55,836 nt of DNA from PNAI01 sp964575715 (GTDB lineage: Bacteria > Pseudomonadota > Alphaproteobacteria > Rhizobiales > Xanthobacteraceae): NCBI GenBank assembly GCA_964575715.1, contig CAZNSG010000201.1:1-55836 (forward strand), in the 5' to 3' direction. Shown in pieces: positions 1 to 7,347 of the stretch. The number at the start of each line of letters is the position of its first letter. Within the stretch, counting starts at the first letter, position 1. A model generated the notes under the pieces. That model searched no databases, was not told the DNA's origin, and worked only from the letters and a program-made list of their open reading frames with translations. The translations under genes were made by a program, and so were the position numbers.

Positions 1-18
1 TGCATTGAGCGCGTGGTT

Positions 19-119
19 TTAACGCAGCACCGGTGCTGATCGTTTCATCACCAATGTCACCCAGCCGTCGAGCCTGATACGGCGATCGAGCGCGAGGCCT
101 TGCGCGCGGTAGGCGGCGA
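19..119 (-). repeat. Displaced second copy of the prmA 3' tail
   Basis: On the minus strand this stretch encodes a PrmA C-terminus and stops at TAA (19-21). It reads AAYRAQGLALDRRIRLDGW where the complete prmA reads AAYRTQGLALERRIRLDGW. Bases 41-119 align without gaps to 858-936 with about seven mismatches counted by eye. The last residues differ (SAPVLR here, RASQRS in prmA). Nothing of the rest of prmA is attached: the sequence just upstream on this strand is the parE gene. It is therefore a tail-only copy, separated from the complete gene by the ParDE pair. Confidence 0.85.
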
Positions 120-152
120 ATCCAACGCACTTTGCTTGCGAACACCAGTGGT

Positions 153-452
153 TCAGTCTTGCGGAAACAAAATTGCTTCGTAATCTCGCGCGCCTTGAAT
201 TACGCGCAGAACCACGATTGTCTCGCCTGCGATTCGATAGAAGATCAGATACTCCCCATGCAGGCGGCGGTGAATCCCGCTGTGCTCGTAACGCGGGACA
301 AGAGGATAGGCGTAGGGCATGTCGGCGAGGCCATCGCAGCGTTCGCGGATATCCCGCACAAAGGTCAACGCGCGCGCCGGGCTGGATTGGGCAATCCAGT
401 CACCGAGGGATTCAAGATCGGCTTCGGCGCTTGCGGTGAGAACGACGTTCAT
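153..452 (-). CDS. parE: ParE-type toxin (RelE/ParE superfamily)
   Basis: This 99-residue protein has the ParE/RelE layout. It begins MNVVLTASAEADLESLGDW, has a central helical part with conserved arginines (ARALTFVRDIRERCD), and ends with the strands HGEYLIFYRI and VLRVIQGARDYEAILF. Toxins of this family act on gyrase (ParE) or on translating ribosomes (RelE); which applies here cannot be read from sequence. The start at 452 is chosen because the family begins near this methionine; longer starts at 476 and 503 are open. It overlaps the 3' end of the upstream antitoxin gene by 41 bases, so the two are one operon. It lies between the complete prmA and a second prmA tail. Confidence 0.85.
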   Translation of the reverse strand: MNVVLTASAEADLESLGDWIAQSSPARALTFVRDIRERCDGLADMPYAYPLVPRYEHSGIHRRLHGEYLIFYRIAGETIVVLRVIQGARDYEAILFPQD

Positions 453-723
453 GGGATGCGGCTTTGGGCTTGGCATCTGCCAGCGCGCGATATTTTGCTG
501 CAAGCCGGTCGAAGACTTTGTTGGCTGGCTTTACGCGCCCGGCGTCCGCATCGGCGATACCGCGCGCCAGCGCGGTATCAAGCGCGGCAAGACGCGCTTC
601 GCGCTCCTGGACGAGACGGACGCCTTCGCGTAAGACCTCGCTTTTTGAATTGTACCGACCCAAGGCCACAAGCTTGGCGACAAAAGCTTCCAGGCGAGTT
701 CCAAGATCAACACTGCTCGGCAT
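412..723 (-). CDS. parD: ParD-type antitoxin (ribbon-helix-helix)
   Basis: About 103 residues starting MPSSVDLGTRLEAFVAKLV. The N-terminal part matches the ParD/CopG ribbon-helix-helix fold (VALGRYNSKSEVLREGVRL, the segment that dimerises and binds operator DNA). It is followed by a helical toxin-binding part and an unusually basic end (HERRSHRKRRSRS). ParD proteins neutralise the partner ParE and repress their own operon. The start at 723 fits the ParD N-terminus better than the longer form from 747. It is the first gene of the pair, 112 bases after the prmA stop codon, with its own candidate promoter at 756-784. Confidence 0.85.
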   Translation of the reverse strand: MPSSVDLGTRLEAFVAKLVALGRYNSKSEVLREGVRLVQEREARLAALDTALARGIADADAGRVKPANKVFDRLAAKYRALADAKPKAASHERRSHRKRRSRS

Positions 724-755
724 GGGATTAACCTGTGGTTTCACCAATCGTCATG

Positions 756-784
756 ATGATAGTCGCACCAATAATAGTTATCAA
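756..784 (-). promoter_or_regulatory. Candidate sigma-70 promoter of parDE
   Basis: On the minus strand TTGATA (784-779) and TATCAT (761-756) are separated by 17 bases, close to the sigma-70 consensus. The start codon of parD follows about 33 bases downstream. The region is AT-rich compared with its surroundings. This would let the pair be transcribed independently of prmA. Confidence 0.5.
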
Positions 785-835
785 GATCGTTTGTTGGTTT
801 CGCGCGGAGCGATGCGCGTGCGCAACCTCCGCGCG

Positions 836-1975
836 TCAACTCCGCTGGCTGGCACGCCGTTTCATTACCAGCGTCACCCAGCCGTCGAGCCTGATGCGGC
901 GCTCGAGCGCGAGGCCTTGGGTGCGGTAGGCGGCAATTGCGGCATTGGCGTGGGCGGCGAGCAGCCCCGAGAGCACGACACGGGCGCCGGGCGCTAGCCG
1001 CCGCGCGATTGGCGCCGCCAGCCGCTGCAGTGGCCCGAGCAGGATATTTGCCAGCACCAAATCATAGCGCGCGCTGCCGGCGAGACGCGGCGCATTGAAA
1101 CCTGAGGCGTGGATGGTCTCCACCAGAGCGGCGACGCGATTGTTGCGTGCATTCGCATGCGCAATGCGTACGGCGCGCATGTCGATGTCGGTGGCCAGCA
1201 CGTGCGTGCGCAATATTTTTGCGAGCGCGATGGCGAGCACGCCGGTGCCGGTGCCGAGATCGAGAACCTTTGGCCGTGCCGAATCATTTTTCACCCTCCC
1301 CTGAAAGGGGAGGGTCGGATCACCCAACGGGTCGACGCGCAGCGCCGCCCGATGGCAGGCTCCGGTGATCCGGGGAGGGGTCATCTTGACCCCCACCCGC
1401 CACGCCTTCGCACGCTTCGCGAGCTTTGGCGGGCGACCTCCCCCTTTCAGGGGGAGGTAAGTAATGCCTTGCGATTTGCGCTTGATGCGTTGCTTTGCCC
1501 ATCGATCGATCGCCAGCAGGCAGCCGCGCGTGGTGGCGTGATGGCCGGTGCCGAAGGCGAGCGCCGCCTCGATTTCGACACCGATAGCGTTCGCCGGTAC
1601 GCGCGCGCGGTCATGGGCGCCATGCACGACAAAGCGCCCGGCGCGCACCGGCGCAAGTCCGGCGAGACTCGCCGCGACCCAATCGCGATGCGCAACTGGC
1701 GTGCATTCCAGCGTATCCGCCTCGTCCCGGCCGACGGCCGACGCCACCAGGTCGCGCAGCGCGGCCGCGTTAAGCGGCGCAACGAAGTGTACTTCGACCT
1801 GCCAGCCGCCGGCCGGTGCCGCGAAGGCGGCGCAGACCGCGCGCGCGGGATCGAGGCTTTCGGTCAGCAGATCGGCGATGCGCCGGGCATCGTGCTCGGC
1901 GGCGGAAAGGCGGGCGACGAAGGTGGCGGGAGCGCGCTGCAAATCGGGGCCTTTAGGCGGTCGCCAGTTGTTCAA
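836..1975 (-). CDS. prmA: Ribosomal protein L11 methyltransferase PrmA, with an in-frame repeat insertion
   Basis: The protein methylates ribosomal protein L11 using S-adenosylmethionine. Seen in order: an N-terminal substrate-recognition part, the PrmA signature FGTGHHATTRGCL, the SAM-binding motif KVLDLGTGTGVLAIALAK, and the catalytic-domain motif DLVLANILLGPL. At 379 residues it is about 80 residues longer than usual. The excess lies between the GTGHH signature and the SAM motif, where a palindromic repeat (1291-1460) is translated in frame (residues such as LPLKGGGRPPKLAKRAKA). The insertion falls between conserved blocks, so the enzyme may still fold. The gene is divergent from the SnoaL-like gene and is followed by parDE and a second prmA tail. 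Confidence 0.93.
   Translation of the reverse strand: MNNWRPPKGPDLQRAPATFVARLSAAEHDARRIADLLTESLDPARAVCAAFAAPAGGWQVEVHFVAPLNAAALRDLVASAVGRDEADTLECTPVAHRDWVAASLAGLAPVRAGRFVVHGAHDRARVPANAIGVEIEAALAFGTGHHATTRGCLLAIDRWAKQRIKRKSQGITYLPLKGGGRPPKLAKRAKAWRVGVKMTPPRITGACHRAALRVDPLGDPTLPFQGRVKNDSARPKVLDLGTGTGVLAIALAKILRTHVLATDIDMRAVRIAHANARNNRVAALVETIHASGFNAPRLAGSARYDLVLANILLGPLQRLAAPIARRLAPGARVVLSGLLAAHANAAIAAYRTQGLALERRIRLDGWVTLVMKRRASQRS
1291..1460. repeat. Palindromic repeat inserted in frame in prmA (CTCCCC family)
   Basis: The ends are inverted repeats: CACCCTCCCCTGAAAGGGG on the left and CCCCCTTTCAGGGGGAGGT on the right, each also self-complementary. The interior contains further GC-rich inverted segments. 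The whole element lies inside the prmA reading frame and keeps it open. A shorter element with similar CTCCCCC...GGGGGAGG ends lies in uvrD at 13083-13135. Confidence 0.8.
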
Positions 1976-1978
1976 GGC

Positions 1979-2033
1979 TTATCGACAAGTTCTTTGCGCG
2001 GTTATCAAGCGGTTATCCGCGCCCTCATCCACA
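1979..2033 (+). promoter_or_regulatory. Cluster of DnaA-box-like 9-mers
   Basis: Four 9-mers resembling TTATCCACA stand on the same strand: TTATCGACA (1979), TTATCAAGC (2002), TTATCCGCG (2013) and TCATCCACA (2025). The first and last differ from the consensus at one position, the other two at more. Their spacings of 23, 11 and 12 bases are near one or two helical turns. They lie between the divergent starts of prmA (1975) and the SnoaL-like gene (2201). Function is not established by sequence. Confidence 0.3.
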
Positions 2034-2200
2034 GAAGAGTTTGGGGGTTTTACACGACTTCTCCAGTACCTATACGCGGAGCGTTGCACAGATCTTCACA
2101 GCTTGCAGGGGGACGGACGAGCCTCGAATGGGCTAAGCCTGTATGCGCTTTCCGTCGGCGGTCTGTGTTCGCGCCGAACTTTATCCCTTAAAACCCGCTC

Positions 2201-2794
2201 ATGGACATTGCCGACCGAACGGCCTGCGCCGAACTGATTCAGACTTGGGGACTTTGCCGCGACCAGGGCCGCTGGCCGGAACTGCTTGCGAGCTTCCACC
2301 CGGACGGCCAGATCGCGGTGTCGTGGTTCCGCGGCCCGTTCGCGGATTTTGTCGAACGCTGCAAGCAAAACTTCGGCACCGGCACGCGCGCCAAGCATCT
2401 GCTCTGGCCGGCCTCGGTACGCGGCACCGGCACGCGGGCGCTGGCGGAGACCAATGTCAGCATCCTGGTGCGCCAGCAGATCGAGGGGGTGTGGGTCGAT
2501 CTGACCTCACGGGCGCGGTTTCTCGACCGGATCGAGCGGCGCGAGGGCCGCTGGCGCATCAGCGAGCGCGCAACCGTCTACGAGCAGGACCGGCTCGATC
2601 CGGTCGAGCCCTCCATCGTCTTCGTCAAGCTGATGCAGGCGGCGAAGGCAGCGCACTATCCCGAGCCCTACCGCTACATGGCCTTTCGCGTGACGGCGGC
2701 GGGCCGCACGCTCGCCAATCCGGTGCATTACGATGGTTTGCCGGAAACCGAGGCGCTCAAGGCGCGTTATGACATCTGGCTTGAGGGGCACTGA
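2201..2794 (+). CDS. SnoaL-like / NTF2-fold protein
   Basis: This 197-residue protein has the look of the SnoaL/NTF2-like superfamily: an N-terminal helix pair (DRTACAELIQTWGLCRDQGR), then WPELLASFHPDGQIAVSWF, then alternating strands including VWVDLTSRARFLDRIERRE and GRWRISERATVYEQD. Members range from cyclases and dehydratases to small-molecule binding proteins and ring-hydroxylating dioxygenase small subunits, so no reaction can be assigned. It precedes a TctC-type solute receptor gene on the same strand by 85 bases, which suggests a shared catabolic theme. No signal peptide is seen. Confidence 0.7.
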   Translation: MDIADRTACAELIQTWGLCRDQGRWPELLASFHPDGQIAVSWFRGPFADFVERCKQNFGTGTRAKHLLWPASVRGTGTRALAETNVSILVRQQIEGVWVDLTSRARFLDRIERREGRWRISERATVYEQDRLDPVEPSIVFVKLMQAAKAAHYPEPYRYMAFRVTAAGRTLANPVHYDGLPETEALKARYDIWLEGH

Positions 2795-2879
2795 TTGCCC
2801 CTTTCTTTTTCATGCGTTTTCGCCACAATGATTGCGATCCCCTGTGGCTGAGCAAAGTGAGCAAAGACGGAGAGCGTTG

Positions 2880-3920
2880 ATGAAATCACTGTCGCTACGT
2901 CGGTCTCTCCTGGCATTCGCCAGTCTTGCGATTCTCTCGATGCCGGTCCGGCCGGCCACCGCAAACGAAGATGTCGCCGCCTTCTACAAGGGCAAGGTCG
3001 TGCGCCTGGTGGTCGGCATCGGCGTGGGTTCGGGCTATGACATCAATGCCCGGCTGCTGGCGCGCCACATGGCGGCGCATATTCCCGGTCAGCCGACCAT
3101 CGTCGTGCAGAACCAGCCCGGCGCCGGTAGCCTGACCATGACCAATCAACTTTACGCCAGCGGGCCGTTCGACGGCACGACGATCGGCGCCTCGTTCAAC
3201 GGCATGCCTACCGCGCCGCAGCTGCAGCCGGCCGGTGCGCGCTTCGATCCCAACAAGATTGTCTGGCTCGGCAGCACCAATCGCGAGACGCAATTGATGT
3301 ATGTTTGGAATACCGCGCCGGTGCAGAAATTCGCCGACGTTGCAGCCACCGAAACCATCATGGGATCGCAGGCGCCGGGCTCGACGCAATATGATTTTCC
3401 GATGCTGGCCAATGCCATGTTCGGTTACAAGTTCAAGGTGATCAACGGCTACGAGGCCACGCCGAAGATTCATCTCGCCATGGAGCGCGGCGAGGTGCAC
3501 GGCACGCTGGCCAATTGGTCGACGCTCAAGGCGATCAACTCCAACTGGATCGCGGAGAAGAAGATCAAGTTTCTCACGCAATGGGCGCTGAAGAAAAATC
3601 CCGAGCTGGCCGAAGTTCCGCTGATCTTCGAATTCGCCAAGAGCGAGGCCGACCGGCAGACGCTGCGGTTCGCGGTGGCGCGGCTGGAATACGGCCGGCC
3701 GTTCTTCCTGCCGCCGAACACGCCGGCCGAGCGCGTGCAGGCGCTGCGGCGCGCGTTTGACGCCACCATGAAGGACCCGGCCTATCTCGCCGAAGCCGAA
3801 AGGCTCAAGATCGAAGTGGACGCGCTCACCGGCGAGCAGGTCGCGGCGCTGGTCGAGCAGGTCACGCGCACGCCGCCGGAATTGGTCGAGCGCGTACGCA
3901 AGGCGATGGAAGTGAAGTAG
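2880..3920 (+). CDS. Tripartite tricarboxylate transporter substrate-binding protein (Bug/TctC family)
   Basis: A 346-residue periplasmic receptor. The signal peptide (MKSLSLRRSLLAFASLAIL, ending PATANED) is followed by the Bug-family start FYKGKVVRLVVGIGVGSGYD, the ligand-loop region IVVQNQPGAGSLTMTN and the second lobe motif GYEATPKIHLAMERGEVHG. Bug receptors bind small carboxylates, often aromatic or dicarboxylic, and hand them to a TctAB membrane pair; the substrate cannot be named. The start at 2880 has GGAGAG upstream and gives a proper signal peptide. No tctA or tctB adjoins; the nearest pair is at 32706-35051. Confidence 0.88.
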   Translation: MKSLSLRRSLLAFASLAILSMPVRPATANEDVAAFYKGKVVRLVVGIGVGSGYDINARLLARHMAAHIPGQPTIVVQNQPGAGSLTMTNQLYASGPFDGTTIGASFNGMPTAPQLQPAGARFDPNKIVWLGSTNRETQLMYVWNTAPVQKFADVAATETIMGSQAPGSTQYDFPMLANAMFGYKFKVINGYEATPKIHLAMERGEVHGTLANWSTLKAINSNWIAEKKIKFLTQWALKKNPELAEVPLIFEFAKSEADRQTLRFAVARLEYGRPFFLPPNTPAERVQALRRAFDATMKDPAYLAEAERLKIEVDALTGEQVAALVEQVTRTPPELVERVRKAMEVK

Positions 3921-3941
3921 CGCGCCAGCGTGAACCTCCAT

Positions 3942-4019
3942 CCGCTCATTCCCGCGCAAGCGAGAATCCAAATTTTGTGCTCAAATTTCTGGGTCCCCGC
4001 TTGCGCGGGGACGAGCGGA
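3942..4019. repeat. Intergenic palindromic repeat
   Basis: An imperfect inverted repeat: CCGCTCATTCCCGCGCAAGC on one side and GCTTGCGCGGGGACGAGCGG on the other, with inner complementary segments CAAATTT and AAATTT. It sits between the convergent tctC-like and DUF336 genes. It may double as a bidirectional terminator but lacks a clear T-tract. Confidence 0.75.
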
Positions 4020-4048
4020 GGTGTTCTCGCGTATAGTTCTTAGCGTAC

Positions 4049-4537
4049 TTACTTCAACTGCGAGGCGACCTTGTCGATGCCGGCCTTGACGCAAACTTCG
4101 TCCCTTTCGCCGCCGGGCGCACCGGAGGCACCGACCGCACCGATGGTTTCCTCGCCGATCTTGATCGGCAGCGCGCCGCGTCCGGTGGTGATATTGCTCA
4201 GGAACACGGCGCCGAGCTGCGGATTTTTCTTGAAACGCTCCTCCATCTCGCCTGACGGGATGCGGAAGGTGCGCGAGGTGTAGGCTTTCTTGAAGCTGTT
4301 TTCCGTGGTGTGCGGGCCGGTACCGTCGCCCCGGATTTGAACAAGCGGCTCGCCGTTGCGGCCCACGACGGTGACCGACACCGCGTAACCGTTGGCCTTG
4401 CATGTTGCGATGGTCTGTACGGCGATTTCGACCGCGATGGCGGCGGAGATGTTTTTCTGAACCAGAAGGTCGGCGCTGGCAGGCGTGGCGAATACGCTGG
4501 CAAGCCCCAGAAAGAAGAAGCGGTAAGACGCAGACAT
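4049..4537 (-). CDS. Exported DUF336 / GlcG-HbpS-like protein
   Basis: A 162-residue protein with a signal peptide (FFFLGLASVFATPASAD) followed by the GlcG/HbpS fold (DUF336). Family features are AVEIAVQTIATCKANGYAVS, the strand VTVVGRNGEPLVQIRGDG, the segment ENSFKKAYTSRTFR and the glycine-rich end GGLPI-like ALPIKIGEETIGAVGASG. HbpS relatives bind heme or cobalamin; others have no known ligand. The start at 4537 is preceded by GGAGGATC; the longer open frame to 4627 lacks such a site. It is a single gene between two palindromic repeats. Confidence 0.82.
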   Translation of the reverse strand: MSASYRFFFLGLASVFATPASADLLVQKNISAAIAVEIAVQTIATCKANGYAVSVTVVGRNGEPLVQIRGDGTGPHTTENSFKKAYTSRTFRIPSGEMEERFKKNPQLGAVFLSNITTGRGALPIKIGEETIGAVGASGAPGGERDEVCVKAGIDKVASQLK

Positions 4538-4697
4538 TGTTTGATCCTCCCAAAGGTCACGAGCCGCCGTGATCGGGTAGCGGCAGGGCGGGACAGCATA
4601 GCCGGTGAGGGCCGGGTTGTCCTGCAATTTTCGTCCCGGACGCGAGTCAAAATTTCGCGATGCGAGGGAATAATGCCGACCTGTATAAAGTCTGACT

Positions 4698-4804
4698 CGT
4701 CATTCCGGGGCGCGGGCTTTAGCCCGCGAGCCCGGAATCCATAATCCCAGACCGGGGTTATGGATTCCAGCTCTCGCCGCTTACGCGGCTCGGCCGGAAT
4801 GACG
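4698..4804. repeat. Palindromic repeat, CATTCCGG family (copy 1)
   Basis: The ends CGTCATTCCGG and CCGGAATGACG are inverted repeats, and inner GGAATCCATAA and TTATGGATTCC also pair. Related copies with the same outer and inner arms lie at 18933-19035, 43496-43660 and 49176-49276. The copies differ in the hypervariable stem tips. Confidence 0.85.
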
Positions 4805-4857
4805 AACGTGAGAGTTGGTACAAAGCAAGCGCCAACGGCGCGCCGCTAAGGTTACCG

Positions 4858-5283
4858 TCAGGGCAGCGGCTTGCCGCGGATGTCGGCTGCGCGCGCGATC
4901 TTGATCAGCACGCCGATGCCCGACTCGGCGCCGGCGTGTTCCTGCTCGCGCTTTAGCAGCCGCGCAAAGATCGCCTCGCGCATGGGGCCGGACTCATAAA
5001 GTTCGACCGTGCCGTAGAAGCGCAAAAAGCCCGACTCCAGCACGCCGTCGCGCTGCGCCTTCATATTGGGATAGATCACCACCACGCGCTTGTCTTGACC
5101 GAGGTTTTCCAGCGCCTTTTTCTTGGAGCGCTCCCAATAGGCCAGGTGCTCGTCGTCGTACACCAGCATGCTGCCCTTGGGCGAGATATTCGGCCCGTCC
5201 TTGCCTTGCGTTCCGAGCAGGCACGGCGCGCCATCGGTCCAGGCGTTTTGGATGAGGTCGCGAATTTTCTGGCTGATGGGCAT
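4858..5283 (-). CDS. Pyridoxamine 5'-phosphate oxidase-like (PPOX) flavin-binding protein
   Basis: A 141-residue protein with the split-barrel FMN-binding fold: MPISQKIRDLIQNAW, then PCLLGTQGKDGPNISPKGS (the first strand pair), DDEHLAYWERSKKKALENLG and KRVVVIYPN. Such proteins bind FMN, F420 or heme; without the pyridoxal-phosphate residues the real substrate is unknown. The start at 5283 has GGAGAG upstream and removes an unlikely 56-residue extension. It ends close to the repeat at 4698-4804 and is on the same strand as the TRAP transporter genes, but 141 bases separate them. Confidence 0.82.
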   Translation of the reverse strand: MPISQKIRDLIQNAWTDGAPCLLGTQGKDGPNISPKGSMLVYDDEHLAYWERSKKKALENLGQDKRVVVIYPNMKAQRDGVLESGFLRFYGTVELYESGPMREAIFARLLKREQEHAGAESGIGVLIKIARAADIRGKPLP

Positions 5284-5426
5284 GGTTCTCTCCGGTTTTG
5301 GAACGTCGTAGCTGGGCATCAGGCGCAGCGCCATCTTGACGTGGAGCGCACCGGCCATCAACATATTTGATGCGGCCCATGGTTCAAAACGTGGGTGCCC
5401 GGTATAGGATTTACATTTGCTCGGAA

Positions 5427-6701
5427 TTACCCGACGAGCCGAACGAGCCACAGGGAGAGTTCCGGCACGTAAGTCAAGATCATCAGCCCGACGATGGCGA
5501 CCGCAATGAACGGAACCAGTCCGGCATAGATGCTGCGCAACGGCACGTCGAAGATCGATTGCGCAACGAAGATATTGATGCCGAACGGCGGCGTGAAAGT
5601 GCCGATGCTCAGATTAACGGTGACGATGATGCCGAAATGGATCGGGTCAACGCCGATGGCCAGCGCGATCGGCAGCAGCAGCGGCGTGAGCACCAGGATC
5701 GCCGAGGCGGTATCGATAAAGCAGCCGACGATCAAAAGAAATACGTTGATCGTGAGCAGCACCAGCCAGGGCGGCATGTGCAGATCGGCGAAGAGAGCGA
5801 CCGCCGCCTTCGGCACTCCGTTGGTCGTGAGTATCCAGGAAAAAACGCCGGCGACCGCGACAATGAGGAATATCTGCGCGGTGAGATACATCGACGTCAC
5901 CGATATGTCCCAGAATTCGCGCAAGTTGATTTCGCGATGGATCACCATGGTGACGAAGGCAATATAGATGCAGGCCGCGCCGGCGGCCTCGGTCGGCGAG
6001 AATATCCCGCCATAGAGACCGCCAAAGATGAGCACCGGCGCTCCGATCCCCCAGATTCCTTCCTTCAGCGCCAGCGCGAAGGCACGCCACGAAAACGGCT
6101 GGCCTTCCTGCACGTTCTGCGTCCGCGCATAAAAGTAGATGTAAATCGCCATCAATCCCGCGAGCATCAATCCCGGCACGATGCCGGCCGTGAACAGCTT
6201 GAGCACCGATTGTTCGGCCACCGCGCAATACAGGATCATCGCGATGGAGGGGGGAATGATGTTGTCGAGATAGCCGGCGCTGGTGATGACACCGGTTGAA
6301 AACTTCTCGTTATATCCGGACTTGCGCAGTTGCGGATAAAACAGCGGGCCGAGCGCAGCGACGGTCGCCGCGGTCGATCCGGAGATCGACCCGTACAATG
6401 CCGCAGCGCCAACGGTCGTGATCGGCATGCTGCCGCGGAAGCCGCCGAACATCGCCATCACCAGCACAATGAGCCGCCGCGCCATGCCGCCGCGACCCAT
6501 CAGCTCGCCGGCAAATATGAAAAACGGAACCGCGAGCAGCGCGAAATTACCGATGCTGCCGAACATGATCTGCGGCAGCGCGGTCGGCGGCACCGAGGTG
6601 AAGCCGACGATCGCGATAACCACGCTCGCCAGCAGAACAAGAAAAAACGGGAATCCCAATACCATCAGCGCGAGCGGCAGCAACAGCATCAACCAAAGCA
6701 T
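5427..6701 (-). CDS. dctM: TRAP transporter large permease subunit DctM
   Basis: A 424-residue membrane protein with about 12 hydrophobic segments, typical of the large TRAP subunit that forms the sodium-coupled transport channel. Recognisable blocks are AVPFFIFAGELMGRGGMARR, the proline and glycine containing ITSAGYLDNIIPPSIAMI and the C-terminal LTPLLLPIALAIGVDPIHFG. The start at 6701 (MLWLMLLLPLALMVLGF) follows the dctQ stop by 11 bases, so dctQM form an operon with dctP upstream. A much longer open frame upstream of 6701 only reads dctQ in another frame. Confidence 0.92.
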   Translation of the reverse strand: MLWLMLLLPLALMVLGFPFFLVLLASVVIAIVGFTSVPPTALPQIMFGSIGNFALLAVPFFIFAGELMGRGGMARRLIVLVMAMFGGFRGSMPITTVGAAALYGSISGSTAATVAALGPLFYPQLRKSGYNEKFSTGVITSAGYLDNIIPPSIAMILYCAVAEQSVLKLFTAGIVPGLMLAGLMAIYIYFYARTQNVQEGQPFSWRAFALALKEGIWGIGAPVLIFGGLYGGIFSPTEAAGAACIYIAFVTMVIHREINLREFWDISVTSMYLTAQIFLIVAVAGVFSWILTTNGVPKAAVALFADLHMPPWLVLLTINVFLLIVGCFIDTASAILVLTPLLLPIALAIGVDPIHFGIIVTVNLSIGTFTPPFGINIFVAQSIFDVPLRSIYAGLVPFIAVAIVGLMILTYVPELSLWLVRLVG

Positions 6702-6712
6702 GGACTTGCACC

Positions 6713-7225
6713 TCAGCGGCCGGAGCCGCTCTCCGAGCCCATCGCTGGATCGATGTGGCGCAGGATTATTATCTGGATGATGGCGGCCACCGTCATCAGC
6801 CCGAAGCCGACGACGAATGAGGCATAGGGAATCGTCATTGGAACGCCGGCGGTGATGCTCACCTGTCCGTTGCGCGCCATGACCGCCACGATCTTCCACG
6901 CCTGGACGCAGGCGAAGCCGCAGAATCCGGCCATGGTGAGGGGGATCAGGACATCGAGAATACGGCGAAGCGCCAGTGGAAAGCTTACAGAGAACACGTC
7001 CATGACCAGATGCCGCCGGTCGTAGGTCACCGCCGAAGCGCCAACGCTGACGCCCCAGATCACCAGGAAGCTGAGAACCTCTTCCGCCCACGCCAGCGGT
7101 GCAAAGAATATGTATCGGCCGACGATGTTGGCGAAATTGATCGCAATGGCGGCAAGCAGAATGATCCCGATCGCGACGCGGGGAATATCCCGAAGAACAA
7201 TACGAGTCGCAATGGCGAGTTTCAT
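6713..7225 (-). CDS. dctQ: TRAP transporter small permease subunit DctQ
   Basis: A 170-residue protein with four membrane segments and the family motif WAEEVLSFLVIWGVSVGAS followed by DRRHLVMDVF, which identify the small TRAP membrane subunit that pairs with DctM. The order on the strand is dctP-dctQ-dctM. Its start codon lies inside a 14-bp tandem repeat (7217-7272). A second in-repeat ATG at 7239 reads MKLGP and stops at a TGA that overlaps the dctQ start (ATGA), so initiation may be coupled to a five-codon upstream frame. Confidence 0.9.
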   Translation of the reverse strand: MKLAIATRIVLRDIPRVAIGIILLAAIAINFANIVGRYIFFAPLAWAEEVLSFLVIWGVSVGASAVTYDRRHLVMDVFSVSFPLALRRILDVLIPLTMAGFCGFACVQAWKIVAVMARNGQVSITAGVPMTIPYASFVVGFGLMTVAAIIQIIILRHIDPAMGSESGSGR

Positions 7226-7272
7226 GGGCCGAGTTTCATGGGCCGAGCTTCTTGGGCCGAGCTTCTTGGGCC
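7217..7272. repeat. Four tandem 14-bp repeats across the dctQ start
   Basis: Units are 7217-7230 and 7231-7244 (GAGTTTCATGGGCC) and 7245-7258 and 7259-7272 (GAGCTTCTTGGGCC), followed by a partial GAG. The first unit contains the dctQ start codon. The two pairs differ at two positions, so the array grew in steps. It probably moved the original ribosome-binding site away from the start. Confidence 0.9.
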
Positions 7273-7347
7273 GAGATTCCGACGCATTGTCAGCGGCGGG
7301 CGGGGCGGTTCACGCCGTCCGCGCGCCCGGCAAAAAAATCCCGGCGG

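Noticed and set aside
3942..4019. Strong terminator between convergent tctC-like and DUF336 genes
   Set aside because: The hairpin is good but no T-tract follows on either strand, so it is listed as a repeat only.
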